A DNA stretch of 64,000 bases. Origin: Podarcis raffonei (Eukaryota > Chordata > Lepidosauria > Squamata > Lacertidae). Positions within the stretch are counted from its first letter, which is position 1. Each line of letters begins with the position of its first letter. The stretch spans positions 49,230,001-49,294,000 of the forward strand of contig NC_070614.1 of the NCBI RefSeq assembly GCF_027172205.1, given 5' to 3'. Made by a program: the position numbers and the translations under genes. The notes under the pieces are model-generated. The model was not told the origin of the DNA, searched no databases, and was given only the letters and a program-made list of their open reading frames with translations. Shown here piece by piece: positions 34,065-44,500 of the stretch.

Positions 34065-37000
34065 TTAGAGGAAGTGTATCCACCCTGTCTCACAGCAATC
34101 GGCAGTGGGGCTGGGGGGCTCATCCTCCTCATCCACACAGGGTGGAGGCCTCAGGCAATAGTTGCGGCCTTGGTTGTTGTCCCAGAACTCTTCTGCCCCC
34201 ACAAGGTAGCAAATGGCAAACTCTAGGACAACCCCAGGGACCAGCGGGGTGAGCAGCGGAAGGCGGAAGGCAAAGCGGTCGGCGTGGTCCCGATCCCGGC
34301 CTGCAGGCGCGGCGTAGGATGCCCGAACTTCGTGTTGCGTAGCCCAAGAATCCCAGGTGTATCGCACGGAGACCCGTTTTTCGTAGGCTAAGTTAAGGAC
34401 CCGGATGGTGCCGGATACACAGGAGCCTTCGGCCCGGGCCCCTTCGAGGAGAACGCACTGCGCCAGGAGGCGCGGTAAGAAATCTGGCATGGACAGGGGG
34501 TCTGGGAAGGTGGGCTCCAGCAGGTACCGAAGACTCAAAGGATCCTGGAGAGACAAAAGGAAGAGGGGAGTGAGAATTTTGGAAGGGCCATGGCTCAGAG
34601 GCAGGTCACGGGTTGCTGGAGACAAAGTTGATATGTTTGATTAGAGAAAAACCATTGATGAAATTTATTATTGTTAATAATAATAATTAGAGAACCCCTT
34701 TTGGAGTTTTTGTGTAGAAAAGAAAATGAATCGGAGACATTTGGGGTGGAAGATTGGGAAAATATTGCCTAACGGAAAGAAGATCAGTTGGATGTCATGC
34801 TAGAGCAAATATTTTGACTAATTTCTTTTATGAAACTGGCAGATGGAAAATCAGAAGTCCTTTTAATTTCTTCTCTTTCATTTTGTTTCTTCTATTTTTT
34901 TCCCTTTCCCTTTGGGTTTTTTCATTTTTTTCTCACCTTGTTTTTATTTAGATTAGTTTCTTTGATCATATTGCATTATGAAAAAGTTTTAATAACATTT
35001 TATTTAAGAAGACAGTCACAGGTTCAATTTTAGGGAAGTTTTTAATGTTTGATGTTTTATCGTGTTTTTAATATTCTGTTGGGAGCCACCCAGAGTGGCT
35101 GGGGAAACCCAGCCAGATAGGCGGGGTATAAAAAAATAAATAAATATTATTAATATTTCCTGGCATTTCCACGTTGGTCTAGGAAAGATCTGACACCTTG
35201 GCGAGCCACCACCAGTCAGTGTAGACAATATATAAGATGGACCAATCGGTCTGACTCAGTATAATAGGGCATCTCCCTATGTTCATAATTAGAAAATGGA
35301 GCACATGAAGGACTATTTAGGTGTTAGGGGCGAAATAGAGGGTATAAAGGGACAATAAAGACAGAATGACTGAAGAAATTTGTGGACGAAGAAGAAAAAT
35401 GAATAGGAAGGTATTAAAATAGAGGGTAGGGGGGGGAATGGTGAGTGGGAACAAACCATGAGAATTTAGGAAGAAGAGACCAAATAAGACAGAAAGGGAA
35501 AACCAATACATTATACAGGATACGACTATATAAATTTAAACAAGTGAAAAGAAAACAGAAGGAAATCTAGAGAAGGCAGGCAGAAAGAGACTAAAGGCTG
35601 GCAGGAAACAGTGTGTGTCCATGTGGGAAAGTGATTTGAATGTGGGAGACCCGGGTTCAAATCCTCACTAGGCCAGGAAGCTCCCAGGGTAGGCCTGGGT
35701 CAGTCTTTCTCTCTCAGATTAACCTTCTTCACCCAGCTGTCATGAGGATAAAATGGGAAAGAACTGCATACACCACCTTGAAGGGAAAATGGGATATAAT
35801 AAACATGTGACCAAGTAAATAAAGAGGAGAGGAGTTCTTGAATCAGGTCAGGAGGACTAAGAAGAAGGAAAGTCAATGAATGGGAGGTGAGGAAAAGAGC
35901 AATAAAGATGAAAGATAAAGATACTGGCTGGCCAGCAGAAAAAGAACAGGAGGAAAATAAGAGCGGGAGAGGGAGGAAGAGGATGAGAAAGAGAAAGAGG
36001 AGCGAGGGCTAAATATACACTATGGCCACATTTGCACCATACATTTAAGACATTCTGATACCTCTTTAAACAGTCATGGCTTTCCCCAAAGAATCCTGGG
36101 AACTGTAGTTTGTTAAGGGTGTTGAGAGTTGTTTGGCAGCCCCTATTCCCCTCATGCAATTCCCCAGGAATGGTAGCTCCCAGAATTCTTTGGGGAAAGC
36201 AATGACTGTTTCAAGTGGTACCATAACGCTTTAAATGTATAGTGCGGATGTGGCCCTTCAAAGCACATTCTTTCCCCTCAAAGGATTCTGGGCAGTGTAG
36301 TCGACCCCTCACAAGAGTTACAATTCCCAGCGACCCTTAACAAACTCCAGTGCCCAGAATTCTTTGAGAGGAAAAGAATGTGCTTTGAATGTGCCTTAAA
36401 TGTACAAGTCACACAGGGAAAAGGAAAGAAGTCAGGGAGGAGATGAAAGGATGGGACAAGGCGAAGAAGAGGAGAGACTGGAGATCCAAGATGGCAGCGT
36501 GTGGAGAAGGGAAGGGCGGGAGGAGGATGAGATAGAAAGTGAGGAGGCAGGCAATGTGGAAAGCAAGGGAGGCGTTGATGGATCCTGAGTGCCATTTGAG
36601 AGTCACTTTCAGGAAAGAGAAGAGAGACTTCTGGTCTCCGGACAACATTTAAAAAACCCTTTTCCCAGCACCACCAGCCCATCTCTGTTAATTCCTTTGG
36701 CTGGAATGCAGTCGTTATGGAGTCATCCCTAATGCAGCCAGCAAAACTCTCACCAGCCCAAGCAAGCACAGCCACTTTGGACCACAACTCCCATCAACAG
36801 CAGCCAGCCACAGAGTTATGGTCCAAAATGTCTGGAGGGCACCTGGTTGGCGAAGGCAAGGCTGCCTTCATATAAGGGCCCTACGAGCAGACTAGGGAGG
36901 GCTGGGGGCCCAAAAGAAGAACCTTTTTTTTGTGCTGGCATGACTGCGTGGGCTCAGAATGGGAGGAAGGGCCTTTCTTTAAACCTGAGGACTCTCTTTG

Positions 37001-39083
37001 GAGACGGAGGGATCCCCTCAGCCTGCCAAGGGTGAGGAGATCTTATATCCCCTCCCAGCTCCTTGCACAACCACCATCCCTGGAGATTTGTGGCCATCTC
37101 AAGAGATGCTCAATAATTCTCAGGGGGGAAAGCTTAAGGCAAACTGTGGAAGACTTTATCTGTCCAAAGGTGGACAGAATCCTGAATGCCTCCGAAGCCT
37201 TGTAGGCTAGCTCCACCTGGAAACTGCAGAAACAACCTTTCAAGGCATATTTTGGATTCATGCCTTTTGTATAGTCATAATAGATCTAAGGCCTCTTCTG
37301 GGGTTACGAAGAGGGAAATGTAAATGCAAAGAGAGGGGCAATACGGATTAGTATCCATGCCCCATTGCTGTTTCTGCCTCCTAACTCTTTGAAGGCGACT
37401 GACTGAAAGGAGGAGACACCTGTATCTGTGGAGGCCTCTTGACACGTTTTTAAGAACTTCCTGTTATGCCAGATTTGAAAATGCATGGGGAATCTCTGTG
37501 GATACGAAAGGATCTGTGCTTCAGAGCATTGCTTTGTAAAGTAGGAAGGCAGGCAGGGAGTGGGAATGATGGCGGAGAGGCTTGCATGTTCACAACACCC
37601 CTCTCTCAGCAACCATAGAAGCGTAGAATTGTAGAATTAGAAGGGATCTTACGGGTCATCTAGTCCAACCCCCTGCAACACAGAAATCAATGCAGGAGTT
37701 CACTTTAACACTGAAAAAATATACTAGTCAGTTACCTTTTCTTCCCTATTTACAGGACTCCGGCAAAGACTCAGAGACGTGGATAGAGGTTACTACAGGT
37801 TAATGACATGTGACTTTATGGTAAGACGCGAAGGCTGCAATCCCATGTACGCTTATCTCAGGACAAGGGTCACAGCTCAGGGCCATAGCATCTACTTTGC
37901 ATGCAGGAGGTCCAAGTTCAATCCCAGGTGGCAACTCCTCAGGAAAGGATGGAAATGCCCTCTGCTTGAAACCCGGAGAGCCACTGCCAGCTAGGGCAGC
38001 CCGTGTGCTGCCTTCCCTAGTCGTTACAACTCCCATCAGCCCCAGGCAACAGGATCAAAACTTGCGGCAAGTAAATACAGAGCACAATTCATTTAGACCT
38101 AGCTGCCTGTTTTGAAGCTGATGTCTCACAGCCTCTGGATGGCACCAGCTTCCCCCCATGGCCAAAAGCGGCATTGCACATGGGAATATGGGAAGCTGCT
38201 TTCTACTGAGTCAGACCTCTGGTCCACCTCACTTGGTATTGTCTGCACTGACTGGCAGCAGCAGCAGGGGACACTCCCAGCCCTATCTGGGAGATGCCAG
38301 GGTTTGAACCTGGGACCTTGTGCATGCAACACAGATGTTCTACCCCTGGGCTATAGCCCTTGTCTGAAAAAGCTACATCTTCCATTGCTACTTGACACAA
38401 ATATGATGCATTTTGGACCAGTTCAATGCTGGTTATCTGGCCCTTTAAGGCCCTTGTGGGGGGTAAAGAGTAAGAATGATTATTCTCTATGGAATTAATG
38501 CTTCCTTTGCCCTCAGAAAGGAGATGCTGAAGGGAAATCTATGATTGATTTCCTTCCCTCCCACCTTTCTGCCACTTCCCATTCTGCCCCAAGATTCATC
38601 CCACCACTAGGCTGGCTAACCCCCCGTTACCTTCACAGGCGGGCAAAAAGGCAGGCACGGGGCAAAGTGGCTGAGTGAGTCGCGCCTCAGCTGGGCATGG
38701 ACACGCTCCGGCACCTCTGGGAGGTCGTTGGGCCAGAACTGGCGGACGCTGGTGAGCTCCAGGCCCAGGGAGTCGGCGAAGCGAACCCTCTTGCGTGTCC
38801 CGGGGCTGCGGCTGCGCGAGGCCCCCCGACTTCTGCCCCGGGCAGGGGCCGAGCGAGTCCGGCGCCTTCCTTTCCGCTTGTGCCCTCCGAAGACGTGGCG
38901 TCGCCTCCGGGGCCTGCTCCGGGGCCTGCTCTCCGACTCGGATTCAGAGCCCTCGGTCCCCGAGTCCTCTGCTATGCTCGGCCGGGCGGTGCGGTAGTAG
39001 GCTCGCTCATACAGGCCTGCGATGTAGCTCAGGTTCCGCGGGATGTTACTAGGGGTCAGAGGTGACGGTGGGGCACGAGCCAT
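34065..39083 (-). CDS. PPP1R3E: PPP1R3E, glycogen-targeting subunit of protein phosphatase 1
   Basis: Directs PP1 to glycogen and so favours dephosphorylation of glycogen-metabolising enzymes. Two coding exons on the minus strand, 39083-38631 and 34544-34065 (stop TAA), in phase 0 around a 4.1 kb intron: 310 residues, against 279 in human. N-terminal SNIPRNLSYIAGLYERAYYR matches human DIPRNLSFIAALTERAYYR. An acidic/arginine-rich stretch follows, then SRSPGTRKRVRFAD, with the PP1-docking RVRF at residues 99-102. The CBM21 glycogen-binding domain is at about 160-285, with YEKRVSVRY, DRFAFRLP and the WDNN motif at 272-275. The protein ends in GWIHFL (human GWIHFI). I chose Met at 39083 because the text after it aligns with the human start. 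An in-frame Met 18 codons upstream would add residues with no human counterpart. It lies between the TWSG1-like gene and PABPN1. Confidence 0.95.
35083..35145 (+). repeat. LINE 3' tail (CR1/L2-like)
   Basis: GCCACCCAGAGTGGCTGGGG, AGGCGGGGTATAAA, then AAATAAATATTATT. Confidence 0.65.
35623..35820 (+). repeat. MIR-like tRNA-SINE
   Basis: GACCCGGGTTCAAATCCTCA (B box), GTCATGAGGATAAAATGGGA and CACCTTGAAGGGAAAATGGG. Confidence 0.7.
36022..36256. mobile_element. Palindromic hAT-like MITE
   Basis: Outer arms TGGCCACATTTGCACCATAC and (inverted) GGGCCACATCCGCACTATAC; inner arms AGTCATGGCTTTCCCCAAAG and CTTTGGGGAAAGCAATGACT. TGTAGTTTGTTAAGGG marks the family. Confidence 0.7.
36258..36394. repeat. Second palindrome abutting the MITE
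   Basis: CAAAGCACATTCTTTCCCCT pairs with AGGAAAAGAATGTGCTTTG around a short loop. Confidence 0.65.
37612..37700 (-). repeat. tRNA-Lys/CR1-tail SINE, 3' end
   Basis: TAGAATTGTAGAATTAGAAG and GGTCATCTAGTCCAACCCCC are the complement of the SINE tail at 11270-11436. Confidence 0.75.
37866..38010 (+). repeat. tRNA-derived SINE (Ala-like head)
   Basis: CATCTACTTTGCATGCAGGA, GGTCCAAGTTCAATCCCAGG, then CCCGGAGAGCCACTGCCAG. Confidence 0.75.
38190..38366 (-). repeat. tRNA-derived SINE (Ala-like head), minus strand
   Basis: The complement carries GGTAGAACATCTGTGTTGCA and the TGCCAGTCAGTGCAGACAAT body. Confidence 0.75.
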
Positions 39084-42000
39084 GGGGGCAAAGCTGCAGA
39101 CCCCAAGGCTTGGCTCTTCTACGCAGCTCAGGCCCAAGAATCACTTTTTGGGAGTGTGTGGTGGCAACCCAGTTCTTCACTCCCTTCGCCGGACCTTCCT
39201 CCACTGTTGCTCTGTTTCGGACGGACTGCCTTACTGCACGTTTGGGAGGAAAGATGTTCCTTTGCAGCCGTGTTGTCCACCGCCCTGCCTCTCAGTCTTC
39301 TTCAGCGCTCTGATTCTCCCTCAGCATGTTACCTCCTCCGATTTCTCCTGCTAGAGTCTCTTTGCCATGCTTCCGGTTGTCTGCAGGGCTCTCGGTCTGT
39401 CTGTGGGTCACTTCTTCATTTATTACCACTCCATCATCTTCTGCTCTCCCTCCCTCCTTCCATCTGGTCTGGTGTTTTTGCTCTGCCTTTCCATTTTTCA
39501 GTGTATTCCGCTGCTCTTCCTTCTGAAGACTTTCTCTCTCTCTCGTTCTACCTCATTCTTTTGCTTTGTCACTGTGCCTTTTGGAGATGCTCTGTGTTTT
39601 ATTATTCCATCCGTGCTCTGTCTCTTTCTGTTGATTCAACTGTGTGACTTTGCCTTCTCCTTCCCAAGGACACCGCCACTCTCGTCTGCCTTTGAGGAGT
39701 CAAGTCGGTCAGGTCGTCTGTCTGCTCTCTCCTGTCTCTTTTCACTCTACTTGATCTCTGATACTCTCTGTGTATATTTAAAATTTTATATGTGTCTGTA
39801 TCAAGGTATCTTTCCCTCGCTGCTTCTTCCTTCTTCTATCTGTCCATCACTTCACTTCCACGCTGTCCCACTCCAGAGATTCCCGGACTCTCTTTCTCTC
39901 TCTCTCTGGAAGATGCTGTTAAATATTTTTGCTTCCTGGAGAGTTTTCAGTCTCTCTAGCTTTTTATTCAGTGTGGTCCAGCTAAAGGTGACTCAGAGAT
40001 TACCATAATCCTCAGAGCTGCAGCTCCTTGAAAACCGTCCGCCCATCCAGAATCTGAAGGGCCGGTACTCCAGAGGAGATCTCTCCAAGTAATGCAAACA
40101 GGCACAATTCACTCAGTCAAGAATGGGAGGCTTGGGCTGGTGGGAAGGAGAAGATCTTTGCTTCCAGACCCGAAAAGGTTTTATTACTGCTAGGAAAAGG
40201 GCTCCCTCTTCCTCACACCTTGCCCCTCTAGGTTCCAGAGACAAGATGTACCTTAAAAAAGTATACGTGCCCAGAAATGTTTCTTTGGGAGATGAATTAT
40301 TCAGAAGAGAAAATGGAACTAATGGATTATGCAAGAGCAAGAAAGCCCCACAAAGATCAGGAAAAGGGGGGTGGGATTCAAAATTGGGGGCGGATTTGGC
40401 AGTTGGAGCTCAGATATGGGAAATGTGTGTGTTTGGGTGGTGTGGGGGGCTTCAAGCTGGCAACAAGGGACGCCAGTAGAACTGGGGAGGCTGTTTTGGG
40501 GGGCAGAAATGAAGCTGTTAACTGAGATGGAGCTGCTCCTTTGGCTTCATGCCGCGTTAACCAGGTGCCTGAGAGCGTCTCTACATGAAACTGCAGGCAT
40601 CCGGTCATGAATAATGGAGCAAGCCTAAAGCTTTCTGTCCTTCTCTCCTTAACATCCCCTCCTGCCTTCTCTCACCACAAAGCACAAAAGGGGTTACATG
40701 ATGTTTACTGTACTACTTTCATTGCGAAGGAAGGAGCCTCTTCTCTCCCCTTCCCTAAATTGATAGAATCACACCTTTCCTTTCCATTGACAGCCACCTC
40801 AGATCAGCTTCAGAAAACAGGCAACCACATCACGCCACCTCCCTGAATCTAATGAAGGTACAGAAATGGTTATGGACAGCTCTACAAATACGTAGCCTTC
40901 TCTCTCTCTTGGGAGCAGGGTGAGTTCAATGACATCCTCCTCATCTTATTTTTATCACAGCTGCTCTGTCCCTCTGCTCAACCTGCCTCATTTCTCAAGG
41001 TCATAGGAAATTGAGCTTGGTTTTCTCGGGCCCAAACGCTAATGCAATCCTAGCAGACACACGCAAACAGCCAATGTTTGTTTTGCACCTAAAACAATCC
41101 ATCTGTCTCTTACGCCTATGAAGTCTGGCTTTTTACACTGTGCACCATTTCTTTGGGACAGCCTTTGCTCACTAGGCAAAGGAGTTGCAATGGATTACAA
41201 CTCCCATCAGACTGTGCCAATATCGGCAGGTGTTGATGGGAGTTGTAATCCAACAATATCTGGAGGGCGCCTGGTGGCTGAAGGCCGACATATACCTTTG
41301 CAAGGTCCTAGGAAATGACCGGCCACACATTTCCGTGTTGTGCCTTTATCACTTGCCGAAAGGTGTTTCATTACCAGTTACCTCTCCACAGCTGGAGACA
41401 GCCCACAGGTCCACTGACAATTCAGTGTATTTGGGGATTAATTCCGAGCGACGGGATCCATTAAGCAGTAGTCTCAAAGAACCAAGGAGCAGGTGAACGT
41501 CGTGGTTAAATAAATATTTAAAAAACACAACAGAAATGCAGCCCTAACCCCAAAATCCACCGTGATCTGCTGACTTCCAGTTCCAATTAGAATGAGCGCC
41601 AGGAGTGGTGAGAGCACAGAAAAAGAAAATAATAATGTGAAAATGTTAACAAAGAAAGAAGCATTCATGGCACTCTGTGAGCCCAGTGTCACTTTGCGAG
41701 AATCACAAGAACAGCACTGGGCTCACAGGGTGGCATGAGCGAGAATGCACAACGTCCTGTCCCCCCAAACTGTATCCAGAGTGACGAACCCCCCCCAGCC
41801 CCCATGCTAAGCCTCTGGTCTGGCATTTGCCACATCCTTAAGCTGCATGCATCTATGTGGTGTTTTTTATCCAGTTGGCTGGTTTCAAGTCACTTTGCGT
41901 TGCTCTGGGCAAGATAAAGCGACTAACAACTTCAACAAATAACAATAATCCTCTGTCCCCTTATTTTCAGATGGACTAGAATTCTGAGCTTCTTCTGGTG

Positions 42001-42684
42001 GTTGAGCAGATTGGCAAGCAGACAGCAGACAAGAGAGACGCTTGTTATTCAGCAGATGAACTTAATGTCTCTTGCTTATAAATAAGAGATTCCCCTGTAC
42101 TTGTAAATTTGGAAACATCCCTATGCATGTTTACTCAGAAGAAAATCCCACTTTAATTTTAAAATCTCATTTTGATGCAATATACTCCCAAGTAATTCTG
42201 CAAAGTGTTGCCAGCTCAGCAATCCTCTAAAGATAGGAAGCCGCCTTATATATAGACCATTGGCCTATACAGTCCAAAAGTGAGAGACAGCAAGTCTCTA
42301 GAGTTTAAGGCAGAGTCTTTCCCTTCACCTGGATTCCTTTCAGCCAGATAACGACTTTCTGCCCGCAAAGCAGAAAAGCTCTCCTGCCTGCCTCGTTTTT
42401 TTCTGCAAAACACTGGCAGTCTGCTTAGAATTTAAATATCTGATTGACCCAAAATTTGAAAGAGCCTATCAGAAAAATAATCCAGACAAGATGGTTTGCT
42501 AGCAGAGAGGCAGAAAAGGGTGATTGTAGCCTGCTCACCCTGATAATGGAGTTTCGCCTTTAGGTGTCATAACCAAAAAGCTGCTGATAGGCCTCTACAC
42601 CTCGTTCAATTTGTCTAACCTCCCTTTAAATCTGCCTTAGTCAAGTGCCACCCCAACATCTTGTGACATCAAACGGCAAATATA
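39084..42684. other. PPP1R3E-PABPN1 intergenic region (BCL2L2 position in mammals)
   Basis: A pyrimidine-rich tract (39150-40000), a palindromic MITE (41185-41275) and a LINE tail (about 41880-41945). No BCL2L2-like BH domain or other coding block was found on either strand. Confidence 0.6.
41185..41275. repeat. Palindromic MITE
   Basis: GGATTACAACTCCCATCAGA pairs with GTTGATGGGAGTTGTAATCC. Confidence 0.7.
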
Positions 42685-42870
42685 AAGATCTGAAAATGCT
42701 TACAGCATTAAGATAAATTCAACAGTGTAAATAAGTTTTGACAGATTCAATAATGAAATACTGAATGGTATAGTTTTTGTAAAATACGCAAGGATTTATG
42801 ATATGTAAAATGAACCATGGAAAGAGAAGAATGGAAGTCATTTAAGGATGTAAAATGGGTATTTTGAAGG
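42685..42870 (+). repeat. L1 LINE 3' UTR fragment
   Basis: Shares AATTCAACAGTGTAAATAAG and AAATGAACCATGGAAAGAGA with the L1 tail at 50470-50755. Confidence 0.7.
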
Positions 42871-42879
42871 AAATAACAG

Positions 42880-43100
42880 TCCGACTGCAGCAGCCTTGGG
42901 AAACAGGGCCTTTTCAGTGGTGGCTCCAGTCTCCTGCAATTCCTTTCTGAGAGAAATACAACAGGCTTCATTAGTCCCAAGTTTTGAAGAAAGTTTTCCC
43001 TGGCTTTTAATTTAAAGGTTTTATTGTATATTCTACTTGTGGAGTTTTCGATAGTGAAATGATTTTTTATTTATTTAAAACTGTTTTATCCTACATTTGA
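42880..43100 (+). repeat. L2-like LINE 3' end, decayed
   Basis: GGGCCTTTTCAGTGGTGGCTCC and the following CTGCAATTCCTTTCTGAGAG resemble the L2 block at 56160-56230. Confidence 0.5.
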
Positions 43101-43233
43101 TTGTATGTTTTCATATTACTGCTACTATCGATAACACTGTATATAATGCAGGGCCCCCTGGGAAGGCTTGTAGGAAGCACGGAAGGCCGTTGAACGGCTT
43201 TTCCAGTAGCTACAGAGTCGTTGGCGCCATTAG

Positions 43234-43971
43234 CCAATCAGAAACTGCAGCTTCAAACGCGATAGAGAAAAGAGCCCGGACCAAAGCGGCGTTCTACCAC
43301 TTACAGTAGAACCTGAGGAATCCCTCCTTGGCCAATAGGAGAGCTACTCTAGATATGATTGGCACAACTCTATGGTTTCGGACCCAATGAAAATACGAAT
43401 GTATGTAATTGACAGGCATCTCACCCAATAATCACGTGAGGTGGGTCGAAAATGAAAAAGCAATCGTTATTTCTCTGTTGCTAACCAATAATGTACTACG
43501 GACTGATTGATGGAAGCATAGCGTTAGCCGCGGAGAAGGCGGACTATGATAGTTTGCCTCTCCCAATGAGAACACTCCGATTTGGCCCTTCAGCGCTTTG
43601 ATAAATCATTTCTCAGTACGTTTTGATTGGCGTGCCTGTTCTCCAATTCAACTTCGCGACGGGGGCAAATCGGGCGGGCGGGCGGGAAACTTCGCGAAGC
43701 CACCCAATCATACAGAAACGCGGCTAAGGCGGGCGCAAGACGCTCCCGGACCAATCACTAATCCACATTGCAAAAGTGGGGGGGAAACCCCACCAACCCT
43801 TTCCCAGCTCCGATCCAATCGCCGTTCGAAACCTTTCGAGCGGCGGCGTTCCCGAGCCAATGCCTGCAGAGCCTGCGTTCGCGAGACGGCGGGCTGCCCC
43901 GCGGACCAATGGCAGGAGGGCGCTTGGCCTCCCGGCGAGCCAATGAGCGCGTCCGCGGGCGGGCAGCCAAT
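43234..43971 (+). promoter_or_regulatory. PABPN1: PABPN1 upstream CCAAT-box array
   Basis: Fourteen CCAAT pentamers on the + strand start at 43234, 43332, 43384, 43425, 43485, 43563, 43643, 43704, 43751, 43815, 43857, 43906, 43940 and 43967. Two more read ATTGG, at 43358 and 43626. Chance predicts about 1.4 on both strands together. The DNA between boxes differs, so this is not a simple tandem repeat. CCAAT is the NF-Y site. A TCACGTGA E-box lies at 43432-43439. Composition becomes steadily GC-richer toward the gene. Confidence 0.85.
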
Positions 43972-44500
43972 CAGAGCGCGTCGGCGGGCGGCTAGTGCGG
44001 CAGGCGGCTGCGGCGGGGTCTATGGCGTCCGTGCGGGGCCCGAGCAGCGTCGGCGGCGGGCGAGGGGCCGCGGCGGCCTTGGGGGGCGAAGGGGAGCCCG
44101 GCGGGGGGCTGGTTGGGGGCCCGCCTTCCTCCCAGTACGGGAACGGGCTGGGGGGGAGCGGACCCGGGGGGGAGCAGGGCGGGGGGCTCCGCGAGTTGGA
44201 GGAGGAGGAGGAGGAGGGGCTGCTCCTCGAGGCCGCGACGGGCGGAGGAGCCGCGGGCGGCGGCGGGATCCGAGGCTCCGGCCCTCGGGGCGCCCTTTCC
44301 TCCTCCTCCTCTTCCTCCCACGCGCCCTCCAGGGCCGGCCAGGCGGGAGTGGGGGGGCCCCACCACCACCCTCACTCCGAAGAGCTGGAGGAGGAGGCCG
44401 GCCTGGGAGAGAGCGACCCCGGAGACTCCGCCATCGAAGACCCGGTGAGTGGCCCCCGGGGGCGCGGAGGAGAGAGCGAAGGGCCCGAATTGCTCTCCCG
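43640..44500 (+). promoter_or_regulatory. PABPN1: CpG island at the PABPN1 promoter and first exon
   Basis: Very high GC with frequent CG dinucleotides, from the end of the CCAAT array through exon 1 into intron 1. No clear TATA box is seen, as expected for a housekeeping promoter. Confidence 0.8.

Larger units (their letters stand above)
34545..38630 (-). other. PPP1R3E: PPP1R3E intron, repeat-rich
   Basis: Single 4.1 kb intron. It holds a LINE tail (35083-35145), a MIR-like SINE, two palindromic MITEs (36022-36394), a tRNA-Lys SINE end (37612-37700) and two tRNA-type SINE pieces (37866-38366). No conserved coding block is seen. Confidence 0.8.

Noticed and set aside
39156-40008. Long + strand frames upstream of PPP1R3E
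   Set aside because: The tract is a pyrimidine-rich run; the Leu/Ser/Phe-rich translations are a product of composition, with no BCL2-family or other motif.
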